Below, piece after piece: positions 54,709-62,779 of a stretch of DNA of 64,000 bases (its first letter is position 1; every line of letters begins with the position of its first letter). The notes beneath the pieces are model-generated. The model was not told the DNA's origin and made no database searches. It saw only the letters and a program-made list of their open reading frames with translations. The translations under genes were made by a program, and so were the position numbers. Source of the stretch: Haploplasma axanthum (GTDB lineage Bacteria; Bacillota_I; Bacilli_A; Acholeplasmatales; Acholeplasmataceae); assembly GCF_900660745.1 (NCBI RefSeq), contig NZ_LR215048.1, forward strand, positions 1,426,001-1,490,000, written 5' to 3'.

Positions 54709-55566
54709 TTAATTCAATGTTTTAATTATTTCTTTAACAAAAAATATTTGTTCTCTTATTTCTTCTAAAAAAGCTTTATTAATTGGTTTAAAAAGTCTTA
54801 AATCAAATGTATCAATATTTGTGTGAATTGCTACATATAGTTTATCATCAAAAAAGGCAAAAGAAGTTTTTCTTTCTCTTTCGTTTGCTTTTGATAATCT
54901 TTCCATAAAGCGAGGCGTAAGCATATAAAATGCGTGATTATCTTTACTTGAATATACGATAAACTGTTGATTAAATTTAATCCACTCTAATTCAACCTTT
55001 TGATAATTATTTTCTTTCTTGTAATATTGATTATTTTTAGACAAAACATACACTGGTTCTTCAATAGTTTTTTCTAAATCAATAATAAAGAATTGACCCA
55101 TAAATGATACTTTACCCGCACGCTCTTTTTTACTTCTTTGTTTTTCTGATATAAATAAATCCGAACTTACAAAATTCAAATTATTTATTTTTCCTTTTAA
55201 CAAGTCCTCAGATTCAAACCCTACTCTAGGAGTTATTAAATTTGTTTTATAAACTTCGTTTCTTGTCAAACCTAATTCTGGTTCATACGTTATATTTGGA
55301 ATGATTTTTTGAAGTTCATTAACAACAAATATTTTTTTGAATTTCAAGCTATTCTTTTTAAATTTTCTATAAACTACATACATAATTCCAGAAACAAATG
55401 CAGGTGGTATAACAACTAATTGTAAGAATTCACCATCTTCAAGTTTAACTGCGGCTCCAACACCTAAAACCAAACCAATTATAAGTGCAATAACCCAAAG
55501 AACTCCTAAAAAAATCATACTTATTTCATACTTCAATTTTTTTCTTTTTATTACTTTGAAACCCAT
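54709..55566 (-). CDS. DUF3137-type membrane protein
   Basis: About 285 residues. Two N-terminal membrane helices (residues about 17-60) are followed by a cytosolic domain with VGFESEDLLKGKINNLNFVSSDL, SFMGQFFIIDLEK, FIVYSSKDNHAFYMLTPRFMERLSKANER, which correspond to conserved DUF3137 segments. Function of the family is unknown. Start at 55566, with TAGGAG upstream, 10 nt after the sirtuin stop. Confidence 0.78.
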   Translation of the reverse strand: MGFKVIKRKKLKYEISMIFLGVLWVIALIIGLVLGVGAAVKLEDGEFLQLVVIPPAFVSGIMYVVYRKFKKNSLKFKKIFVVNELQKIIPNITYEPELGLTRNEVYKTNLITPRVGFESEDLLKGKINNLNFVSSDLFISEKQRSKKERAGKVSFMGQFFIIDLEKTIEEPVYVLSKNNQYYKKENNYQKVELEWIKFNQQFIVYSSKDNHAFYMLTPRFMERLSKANERERKTSFAFFDDKLYVAIHTNIDTFDLRLFKPINKAFLEEIREQIFFVKEIIKTLN

Positions 55567-55576
55567 CTTTATTCTC

Positions 55577-56284
55577 CTATCTAAGTTGTTTAAATATTTC
55601 ACCTATATTACCTTTTATAAAATTTCTAATTGGAATATAATCCCTGTTAATAGCAATCATTTCTTCTCCACTATAGTAATTAATTAAGTTTGCTGCTGGG
55701 TAAACTGTTAGAGAAGTTCCACCAACAATTAGTAAGTCTGCATTTCTTAATGCTTTAATTGCCTTATTAAGAACTTCTTGATTCAACATTTCTCCATATA
55801 ATGTTACATCTGGTCGAATCATTTCCCCGTTTTCATCATATGGAATACCTTCTGCTTTTAATATATGATCAATACCTTCAAAGTTTCTTTTAGTATTAAC
55901 TGTGTAATTACGATATATAGAACCGTGTAATTCAATAACATTTTTAGAGCCTGCAAGTTGGTGTAAGCCATCAATATTTTGAGTAATAATTGTAATATCT
56001 TTTCCTTTTTTCTCTAATTCAGCAAGATAATAATGAGCATCATTTGGTTTTATACCTTTAGTAATGAAATTTTTCCTATAGTATTCATAAAAAACTTTCG
56101 GATTATTATATAAGAATGTACTACTTAAAACTTCTTCTGGTTTATAATCATAAAAACTTTCACTATATAATCCCTTATTTCCACGAAAGTCTTTCAATCC
56201 ACTTTCTGTTGAGACACCTGCCCCACCAAAAAAAACGATTTTTCTACTTTTATCAATTAAATTTTTTAATTCTTCTATTTCCAT
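55577..56284 (-). CDS. Sir2-family NAD-dependent protein deacylase lacking zinc cysteines
   Basis: 235 residues. NAD-binding motifs GAGVSTESGL (21-30), TQNIDGLHQLAG (101-112) and catalytic His120 (ELHG) are intact, as is GGTSLTVYP. The zinc ribbon that normally has CxxC-(15-20)-CxxC is present in length but not in residues: NYTVNT (126-131) and GIPYDENGEMIRPDV replace the four Cys. No Cys occurs anywhere in the protein. Catalysis needs NAD and His, so activity is plausible, but fold stability without zinc is an open question. Fourth gene of the pyrR operon. Confidence 0.88.
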   Translation of the reverse strand: MEIEELKNLIDKSRKIVFFGGAGVSTESGLKDFRGNKGLYSESFYDYKPEEVLSSTFLYNNPKVFYEYYRKNFITKGIKPNDAHYYLAELEKKGKDITIITQNIDGLHQLAGSKNVIELHGSIYRNYTVNTKRNFEGIDHILKAEGIPYDENGEMIRPDVTLYGEMLNQEVLNKAIKALRNADLLIVGGTSLTVYPAANLINYYSGEEMIAINRDYIPIRNFIKGNIGEIFKQLR

Positions 56285-56294
56285 AGTTTCACCC

Positions 56295-57758
56295 TTATTT
56301 GAAGAGTTGTGTTGCCTTGACTGCTAGTTTCCATCGTTCATATAAATCTACAACTCTTTTTTGATTGCTTGTTGGAATAAAAATCTTTTTTATTTTTTGA
56401 TTCTTTCTAATCTCATTAATGCTTTCAAAAAAGCCTGTTTTAAGTCCACTAATAAATGCTGATCCTAAACCCGTAATTTCAGATTCTGTGTTTTGTAATA
56501 ATTTAACATTTATTAAATCTGATTGAAATTGCATTAAATAATTATTATTTGATGCTCCACCATCAACTGCAATTGATTTTATACTTGTGTTTGTTTCTTT
56601 CTTAATTATTTCTAAAATATCAGTTACTTGATATGCAATACTATTTAATGTTGCTTTCATGATATCAGCTTTTGTAGTATTCGCCTCTAATCCTAATATT
56701 GAAGCTTTTATATCATTATCCCAATATGGAGCTCCAAGTCCAACAAATGCAGGAACAACATAAACATTATCATTTTTTGATCCATATGCCATTAATTCTG
56801 AATCATCAACATTGTTAACTAAGTTTAATTTGTCTCTCATCCATCTAACTGCCGATCCTCCCATGAAGACCGAACCTTCAAGAGCATAAATAACCTTTTC
56901 ATCAAGTTTCCATGCAACAGTCGTTAATAACCCACTTTTTGATTGACACGGTCTATCCCCTATATTCGTTAGTATGAAACAACCAGTTCCATATGTAACT
57001 TTTACATCTCCATTATCAACACATAAATGCCCAAATAGTGCTGATTGTTGATCGCCTATCATTGCTTGAATAGGAATTTTAACACCTTGATATTCATAAT
57101 GACCAAATAAATCATTATTATTTGAAACAGTAGGTAGAATTGCTTCTGGAATTTCAAAGTCTTCTAATAATTCTTTATCCCATTTATTATCATGGATATT
57201 AAATAACATGGTTCTTGATGCATTTGAAATATCTGTTTTATGGTTTTTTTCAACAGATAAGTTCCACAATAAGAAAGTATCAATTGTTCCAAATAATAAG
57301 TCTTCAATATTTTCATTAGTATTATTTAAAATATGTTTAATTTTAGATGCACTAAAATATGGATTAATTAACAACCCTGTTTTATCAAAAACTTTTCTTT
57401 CATATCCCTTTTTAACCCATTCTTTAGTTAAATAATTTGTATTATATGCTTGCCACGAGATTACATCGTAAACTGGTTTTCCAGTTTTCTTATTCCAGAT
57501 TATTGTCGATTCTCTTTGGTTTGTAATTGCAATCGAATCAATTCTTTTAGGATCAAGGTTATTTCTTTCAAATAACCTGTTTAATAATTCTTGAACAGAT
57601 AACAAGATTTCAATTGGGTTTTGAAGTATTTCTCCACCAGGTAATTCTTGTTTACCTATTTCAATATAATCTTTATCAACAATTTCATTTTTTTTATTAA
57701 TCAATAGTATTTTTGATGACGTTGTTCCTTGATCAATGGCTATTATATAATCTTTCAT
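56295..57758 (-). CDS. glpK: Glycerol kinase
   Basis: 487-residue FGGY kinase. DQGTTSSK, ITNQREST, SWQAYNT, TGLLINPYFSASK, IGDQQSALFGHLC and AVDGGASNNNYLMQFQSDL are GlpK motifs. The loop that reads PGWVEHD in most GlpK reads PGGEILQN, so it is a divergent member. No glpF or glpO is adjacent; it overlaps a lipase gene by 4 nt, suggesting glycerol is produced by that lipase and captured as glycerol-3-phosphate. Confidence 0.9.
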   Translation of the reverse strand: MKDYIIAIDQGTTSSKILLINKKNEIVDKDYIEIGKQELPGGEILQNPIEILLSVQELLNRLFERNNLDPKRIDSIAITNQRESTIIWNKKTGKPVYDVISWQAYNTNYLTKEWVKKGYERKVFDKTGLLINPYFSASKIKHILNNTNENIEDLLFGTIDTFLLWNLSVEKNHKTDISNASRTMLFNIHDNKWDKELLEDFEIPEAILPTVSNNNDLFGHYEYQGVKIPIQAMIGDQQSALFGHLCVDNGDVKVTYGTGCFILTNIGDRPCQSKSGLLTTVAWKLDEKVIYALEGSVFMGGSAVRWMRDKLNLVNNVDDSELMAYGSKNDNVYVVPAFVGLGAPYWDNDIKASILGLEANTTKADIMKATLNSIAYQVTDILEIIKKETNTSIKSIAVDGGASNNNYLMQFQSDLINVKLLQNTESEITGLGSAFISGLKTGFFESINEIRKNQKIKKIFIPTSNQKRVVDLYERWKLAVKATQLFK

Positions 57759-58540
57759 ATTCTTTTATTAACCCAATTTAAGATATCGTTTAAAATAAGA
57801 TCTTTTTCAATGTCATTAAACAGGTTATGATATGAGTTTTCATATAGAATAATTTCTTTATCTTTTGTTGCTGCTTTATTATATGTATTTTGGCTGTTAT
57901 CATATGAAACAATTGGATCTTTTTTACTATGTATTACTAATAACGGAACACGATAGTTTTTAAAATTTTTCTTTAAAACTCTCATTCCTCTAATCATTAC
58001 TTCAGCCGGTAATTTAAGATAATAATAATCTAAATCTAAAATATCTTTTTCATAGTTATTAACAGTAGTTAGACGCTTATCATAAAAATTTGTAAAAATC
58101 TTTTTATTTTTCATTAGCAAATTATAAGGTAAAAATCTAATCTTTCTTAAACTCTTATAAAAATCACTTGGAGCAGCCGAAATAATTACACCATCAACAT
58201 TACCATACTTTGCTGCATACGTATTTGTTATAACTCCACCTAAACTATGTCCGACTAAAAAAACTTTTTTAGTTTTCTTCTTAGCATATAAAATAAGTTC
58301 ATTCAAATCACTTAAAAAATCTTTGTATGAATCAACATAGCCACGTTTACCAAAACTTTTACCATGTCCTCTTAGGTCATATGTTAAAACATTAAAACCC
58401 TTATTTTGAAAGAATTTTGCGGCATATTCATAATACTTTGAATACTCAGCAATTCCATGTGTAATTATAATCGTTACATCTTTAACATTATCATTTGGTA
58501 CAAACTCGTTAACATTAATAAATATATCATTGATTATCAT
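57755..58540 (-). CDS. Alpha/beta hydrolase, monoacylglycerol lipase-like
   Basis: 261 residues. Oxyanion/His motif HGIAEYSKYYEYAAKF, GHGKSFGKRG, nucleophile Ser in GHSLGGV, acid in VIHSKKDPIVSY and catalytic His in ENSYHNLFND, the lysophospholipase/monoglyceride lipase pattern. No signal peptide. Coupled to glpK by a 4-nt overlap: product glycerol could feed the kinase. Other small-acyl esters are possible substrates. Confidence 0.87.
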   Translation of the reverse strand: MIINDIFINVNEFVPNDNVKDVTIIITHGIAEYSKYYEYAAKFFQNKGFNVLTYDLRGHGKSFGKRGYVDSYKDFLSDLNELILYAKKKTKKVFLVGHSLGGVITNTYAAKYGNVDGVIISAAPSDFYKSLRKIRFLPYNLLMKNKKIFTNFYDKRLTTVNNYEKDILDLDYYYLKLPAEVMIRGMRVLKKNFKNYRVPLLVIHSKKDPIVSYDNSQNTYNKAATKDKEIILYENSYHNLFNDIEKDLILNDILNWVNKRI

Positions 58541-58542
58541 AG

Positions 58543-59043
58543 TTATTCCTCTTCTATTATATATAGTTTAAACTCATCAAAACTAAGTAAAAGTTTTTCA
58601 TGTCTACTTGTTGGTAGGTTTTTACCTACATAGTCAGCTCTAATTGGTAACTCACGATGTCCACGGTCTACTAAAACTGCTAATTGAAGTTTGTTAAATC
58701 TACCTAAATCAATTAAAGCATCCATAGCTGCTCTAGCTGTTCTTCCTGTATATAAGACATCATCCACCAAGATAACGTCTTTTTTATCAACATTAAAATT
58801 ATTAGTTTTTCCGCTTTCATTTTTTAAATCATCACGATAATTAGTAATGTCCAATGAAAAAAGTGGAACATCAATATCTGCAAATTTTTTCAAATTTTCT
58901 TGAAGTATTCTCGCAATTGGAAGTCCTTTTTTTTCAACACCAACAATTATTAAATTTGATAAATCGTTGTTTCTTTCAATAATTTCATGTGTTAACCGAC
59001 GAAGTGTACGGCTAATTTGATCTTCATTTAATATTTCTTTCAT
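58543..59043 (-). CDS. pyrR: Bifunctional PyrR: pyrimidine operon attenuator / uracil phosphoribosyltransferase
   Basis: 166 residues. PRPP loop VILVDDVLYTGRTARAAMDALIDLGR, N-terminal RTLRRLTHEIIERN and C-terminal RADYVGKNLPTSRHEK match PyrR. UMP-bound PyrR binds mRNA hairpins and promotes termination; a matching attenuator lies on the opposite strand in front of the divergent uracil permease, 87-118 nt away. First gene of the seven-gene operon. RBS GGTGG. Confidence 0.95.
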   Translation of the reverse strand: MKEILNEDQISRTLRRLTHEIIERNNDLSNLIIVGVEKKGLPIARILQENLKKFADIDVPLFSLDITNYRDDLKNESGKTNNFNVDKKDVILVDDVLYTGRTARAAMDALIDLGRFNKLQLAVLVDRGHRELPIRADYVGKNLPTSRHEKLLLSFDEFKLYIIEEE

Positions 59044-59086
59044 TTTACCACCATTTATATTATACCAATTTTTTACAAAAAAGGGG

Positions 59087-59114
59087 TTGTTTATTCTAAA
59101 ACTTATGATATAAT
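59087..59114 (+). promoter_or_regulatory. Promoter of uracil permease
   Basis: -35 TTGTTT (59087-59092), 16-bp spacer, -10 TATAAT (59109-59114). Confidence 0.65.
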
Positions 59115-59130
59115 CTTTACTAGTATAGGT

Positions 59131-59161
59131 CCTTTAAGTAACATCCGTGAATGTTATAAGG
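59131..59161 (+). promoter_or_regulatory. PyrR-binding hairpin (anti-antiterminator) before uracil permease
   Basis: CCTT (59131-59134) pairs with AAGG (59158-59161); the upper stem TAACAT / ATGTTA (59139-59144, 59151-59156) closes the hexaloop CCGTGA, which fits the PyrR loop consensus CNGNGA. An asymmetric internal bulge separates the two stems, as in known sites. The terminator follows at 59186. Confidence 0.75.
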
Positions 59162-59185
59162 TAAGAAAACCGATTATAATATTTG

Positions 59186-59212
59186 AAGGCGCCTTTTGTG
59201 TGCCTTTTTTTC
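59186..59212 (+). terminator. Attenuator terminator before uracil permease
   Basis: AAGGCGC / GTGCCTT stem (one G-U pair), 7-nt loop, then seven U, upstream of the permease RBS. It should form when PyrR-UMP holds the upstream hairpin. Confidence 0.8.
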
Positions 59213-59255
59213 TTAAAAGGAATTATACAAAAATCTAAAAAAGGAGATTTGTATT

Positions 59256-60716
59256 ATGCAACAACTAAACGAAAAAGTTGGTTATTTACCAGATGAAAAA
59301 CCAACAAAAGGTAAAGCATTTGTCTTTGCTTTACAACAGTTTTTAGTAATGCTTCCTGCTACTGTACTAGCGGCAATCATTATGAACAGTCAAGGTTTGG
59401 AGATTTATAGTATTCCAGCCGCAGTCTTTGCCTCGGGGATTGCCACTTTATCCTTCTTATTTGTAACTAAGGGTAAAATTCCTCTTTATTATGGTTCTAG
59501 TTTCTCTTATATTCCTGCAGTTGGAATTATAACAACCAAATTTGCAAATATAAGTTCTGATTCAGTATTTGGTGCAATTATGATTGCCTCAATCATTTCA
59601 GGATTAATGTCTATAGGAGCTGGATTATTAATAAAGAAATTTGGAACTGAAAAAATTGATCAAATACTACCTGGACATATTACTGGAATGATTGCTATGA
59701 TTATTGGTTTATCACTTGCTGGGAATACATTAAGTGGTATTCTAAATATGCCAAATATTACAGAAACATTTACAAATAGTAATGGTCAAGTAGTTGAAAT
59801 TGTAACTGGACAAGGAAATGTTGATTGGTTAAGTGTTTTAGTTGCTATCATAACATTTGTTACAATTGCTGTATTAACAGTAATATTAAAAAAAGGATTT
59901 ATTAGTCAAATACCAATTTTAATTGGAATTGGAGTTGGAGTTTTATTCTCTTATTTACTATATGTGCCTGTTACAATTGGAGGAAATTACTTCCAAGCTA
60001 TCGGAACATATATAACTTCTATTTCATCTGGTCAAATCGGAATACTAGATCACATGCCTTGGAACACTCTTCCTGCTGCATTTGAAAATCCAAGTATTAT
60101 TCTAACAGCAATTCTAGCAATTTTCCCAATTGCATTTGCTACAATTCCTGAATCAGCAGCACATGTTAATCAAGTTGATTTATACGTTAATTCACTTGCA
60201 GAGCAAATGGGTTCAGAAAAACGTTACAATATTAAAGATGAGCTTGACACTAACTTAATTGGTGATGGTATTGGTGATATAGTTGCTGTTATTTGTGGTG
60301 GTCCTGCTGGAACAAACTATGGTGAGAACGTTAGTGCATCAGCAGTAACTAAAAACTTCTCATCTTATGTATTTGGAATTACTGGAATAATAGCAATCAT
60401 TGTAGGTATCCTATTAGATATATCAGGCAACCTTAATATAAGTGAATTACTTACTCAACCAGTTATCCAAGGTGTAAGTTTATATTTATTTGGAGCGATT
60501 GCTGTTCAAGGAATTGCATTAATGATTGAAAAACAAATAAACATATTCGATCCAAAAGTTGTTGCAGTTATGGCTTTTATTGGAATAGTTGGATTAGGTG
60601 TTGACTATATTAAAGTAACTGATTCATTTATTTTACCTGGTATTGGAGTTGCCGCTTTTGGTGGTATATTATTAAACATAGTTCTTAATTCATTATCAAA
60701 GAAATTCGATAAATAA
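59256..60716 (+). CDS. Uracil/xanthine permease family protein (UraA/PyrP-like)
   Basis: 486-residue nucleobase:cation symporter of the NCS2 family with about 12 to 14 membrane segments. Family motif GGPAGTNYGENVSA plus FPIAFATIPESAAHVNQVD and LYYGSSFSYIPAVGIIT are conserved. Uracil is the likely substrate because a PyrR attenuator controls it and pyrR is divergently encoded. RBS AAGGAGATTTGTATT. Length exceeds the roughly 430 residues of E. coli UraA; residues about 165-185 (TETFTNSNGQVVEIV) look like an inserted loop. Confidence 0.93.
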   Translation: MQQLNEKVGYLPDEKPTKGKAFVFALQQFLVMLPATVLAAIIMNSQGLEIYSIPAAVFASGIATLSFLFVTKGKIPLYYGSSFSYIPAVGIITTKFANISSDSVFGAIMIASIISGLMSIGAGLLIKKFGTEKIDQILPGHITGMIAMIIGLSLAGNTLSGILNMPNITETFTNSNGQVVEIVTGQGNVDWLSVLVAIITFVTIAVLTVILKKGFISQIPILIGIGVGVLFSYLLYVPVTIGGNYFQAIGTYITSISSGQIGILDHMPWNTLPAAFENPSIILTAILAIFPIAFATIPESAAHVNQVDLYVNSLAEQMGSEKRYNIKDELDTNLIGDGIGDIVAVICGGPAGTNYGENVSASAVTKNFSSYVFGITGIIAIIVGILLDISGNLNISELLTQPVIQGVSLYLFGAIAVQGIALMIEKQINIFDPKVVAVMAFIGIVGLGVDYIKVTDSFILPGIGVAAFGGILLNIVLNSLSKKFDK

Positions 60717-60726
60717 TCTAAAATAC

Positions 60727-60760
60727 AAAAAAGGGTTCATTAAAGTTGAACCCTTTTTTT
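60727..60760. terminator. Bidirectional terminator between uracil permease and PH-domain gene
   Basis: Perfect 11-bp stem AAAAGGGTTCA / TGAACCCTTTT (60729-60739, 60747-60757) with A run before and U run after, so it can serve both convergent genes. Confidence 0.85.
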
Positions 60761-60767
60761 AGTTATC

Positions 60768-62261
60768 TTATTTAAAATCAAATATATCTTTTTTAAGTTT
60801 TTCAAACTCTTCAATTTCATAACCTTGAAGTCTTATTGTTCCAAAGAGTTCCTTATATTTAACATTTATAATTCCTAAGCGTTCTATTAAATATATAGGG
60901 GATTGATAAAAATTTAGACTTTGAATTTTGCTTTTATTAATAATCGTTGTTTTAATTGATAAGGCACCTGTTCTACTTATAAACTTATTCTTTATGTTAT
61001 AACCCTTATTCTTAAGTCTTAAAAATAAAAGTGTGATACAAAAGAAATAACTTATTATTCCAGTAATTACTGTTGGTAAATAAACAATTGCAATCTTATC
61101 TAGTAAAAATATTAATGGTAAAAAGTGCAATAATGATATGAATATACCTGGAATAACAACATAATTTAACAATCGATATTTCTTAGGTTTAATAAATTCA
61201 TTATCTAATACTTCTTCATAGCCCAAATATTTAAGTATGGATGTTACTTCTTCTAAATTTGCATACGGCATTAAGTATTTACTTTCAGTAGAACTTTTAT
61301 TATCATTGTTGTCTCTTGCATCACCAATTCCTAAAACTGAAACTTCTAGTGAATATTTTTTAAATAATCGATATAAGAAAGATTGTTTTAAATGAACTGC
61401 ATTAATGCGTTTTTTATTAATTTTATAATTTGTTTTACTAATTAATCCATATTGATATTCCAAACTATCACCATCAATATTTAATTCATAACGATAATAA
61501 ACGATTAAACTATATACTGCAAAGAATATTGTTAAAACAATAATTGCAACAATCATAGCTATTAGTAAACCAAACACTGTTGTTGAATCGTTACTTTTAT
61601 CAGAAATGATTATTGGATACATAATTATTAAAAAATAGAAAATCATAATCATAACTGTTATTAAATATGGCTGTCTTAGGATACCCATTTTTAATAGATT
61701 TTTATTAGTTGCTCTATAAAAGACTTCTTTTTCACTATTTATAGTTTCAAATTTATCAATTGGGGATGGCAATACTAAATTAGGATTATCCTTCTTTTTT
61801 TCTAAAAATTCTTTTAAAACAAGCGCATAATCTTTATCTAGCGGTAGTCTCCCTTCACTTCCAGTAGCAACAGTAGTTCCAGTATCAAATTCAACTTTTG
61901 TAGTGCCAAGCATTAAATCAATAATATTTCTTTTTAATCCAATTGAGTGAATTTTATCATAAGGAATAGCTATTTTTCTTTTAAATAACCAACCTTTTTC
62001 AATAATAAAATTATCATTATTATCATAAAAAACATGTTTATTAACTAATATCCAAGATATAATTAGGAAAAGAATTAATAATACTACTCCACCAATAATT
62101 ATTAATGTTAGTGGAAGTCCACTTGTAATAACTAATTTTTCATTTTCATCTCCAAAAACAATAACTATTAGACCAAATATAGAAATCGCGATTGATAGAA
62201 TTCCTGTTACAATAACACTTATATAACTTTTTTTAGCTATATGGTATTTATTGTTATTCAT
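60768..62261 (-). CDS. Bacterial PH (bPH2/YdbT-type) membrane protein
   Basis: About 497 residues. Repeated units of paired membrane helices followed by a bPH2 (DUF304) domain: first domain NFIIEKGWLFKRKIAIPYDKIHSIGLKRNIIDLMLGTTKVEFDTG, another LEYQYGLISKTNYKINKKRINAVHLKQSFLYRLFKKYSLEVSV, and a third C-terminal KFISRTGALSIKTTIINKSKIQSLNFYQSP. Homologous to B. subtilis YdbT, whose precise role is unclear. Start at 62261, with GAGGAAA upstream, overlapping the preceding gene by 8 nt. Confidence 0.88.
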   Translation of the reverse strand: MNNNKYHIAKKSYISVIVTGILSIAISIFGLIVIVFGDENEKLVITSGLPLTLIIIGGVVLLILFLIISWILVNKHVFYDNNDNFIIEKGWLFKRKIAIPYDKIHSIGLKRNIIDLMLGTTKVEFDTGTTVATGSEGRLPLDKDYALVLKEFLEKKKDNPNLVLPSPIDKFETINSEKEVFYRATNKNLLKMGILRQPYLITVMIMIFYFLIIMYPIIISDKSNDSTTVFGLLIAMIVAIIVLTIFFAVYSLIVYYRYELNIDGDSLEYQYGLISKTNYKINKKRINAVHLKQSFLYRLFKKYSLEVSVLGIGDARDNNDNKSSTESKYLMPYANLEEVTSILKYLGYEEVLDNEFIKPKKYRLLNYVVIPGIFISLLHFLPLIFLLDKIAIVYLPTVITGIISYFFCITLLFLRLKNKGYNIKNKFISRTGALSIKTTIINKSKIQSLNFYQSPIYLIERLGIINVKYKELFGTIRLQGYEIEEFEKLKKDIFDFK

Positions 62262-62733
62262 TTTTATTTTCCTCATCATTTTCAAGGAATGGTTTTAATT
62301 TTTTTTCAACATCTAAAATAATACTATCAGCAATATCTACATTTAATCCATTTAAAACTTCAACAGATCCAGCAGTAAAGAATTGAATAGATGATTGATT
62401 AAATAAGTTTTGAATTGGTCCTTGTAACTTTTCTAAATGTTGTATTCTTTTAATTGGAACAATAATTTTTTTTCTAAAGAGAACACCTTTTTGAATAACA
62501 ATATGATCCTCAGTTAATTCATAACTATACATCTTGTATATAAAGAATGGTATTACAAAATTGATAATTGCAATCATTACTACAAATAAAGTTGCTAATA
62601 TTAAGCAAATCATTCGTATAGTTTGATTATTAAACCTTATCGTAAATAAAGCAATATATCCTCCATAAACAAATACACAAAAAATTGTTCTAAAAATAAT
62701 ATTATATATATTAATTCTTTTATCTAGCTTCAT
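62254..62733 (-). CDS. Bacterial PH-domain protein, YdbS-like
   Basis: About 159 residues: two N-terminal membrane helices followed by a bPH2 domain (YELTEDHIVIQKGVLFRKKIIVPIKRIQHLEKLQGPIQNLFNQSSIQFFTAG). YdbS/YdbT pairs protect against some bacteriocins in Bacillus, a role that can only be suggested here. Start ATG 62733, with GGGG upstream; the frame could open at GTG 62745. Confidence 0.88.
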   Translation of the reverse strand: MKLDKRINIYNIIFRTIFCVFVYGGYIALFTIRFNNQTIRMICLILATLFVVMIAIINFVIPFFIYKMYSYELTEDHIVIQKGVLFRKKIIVPIKRIQHLEKLQGPIQNLFNQSSIQFFTAGSVEVLNGLNVDIADSIILDVEKKLKPFLENDEENKNE

Positions 62734-62779
62734 ATTTTTCCCCACTTTTTTATTTAATTATAGCATATGTATCTAGTAT

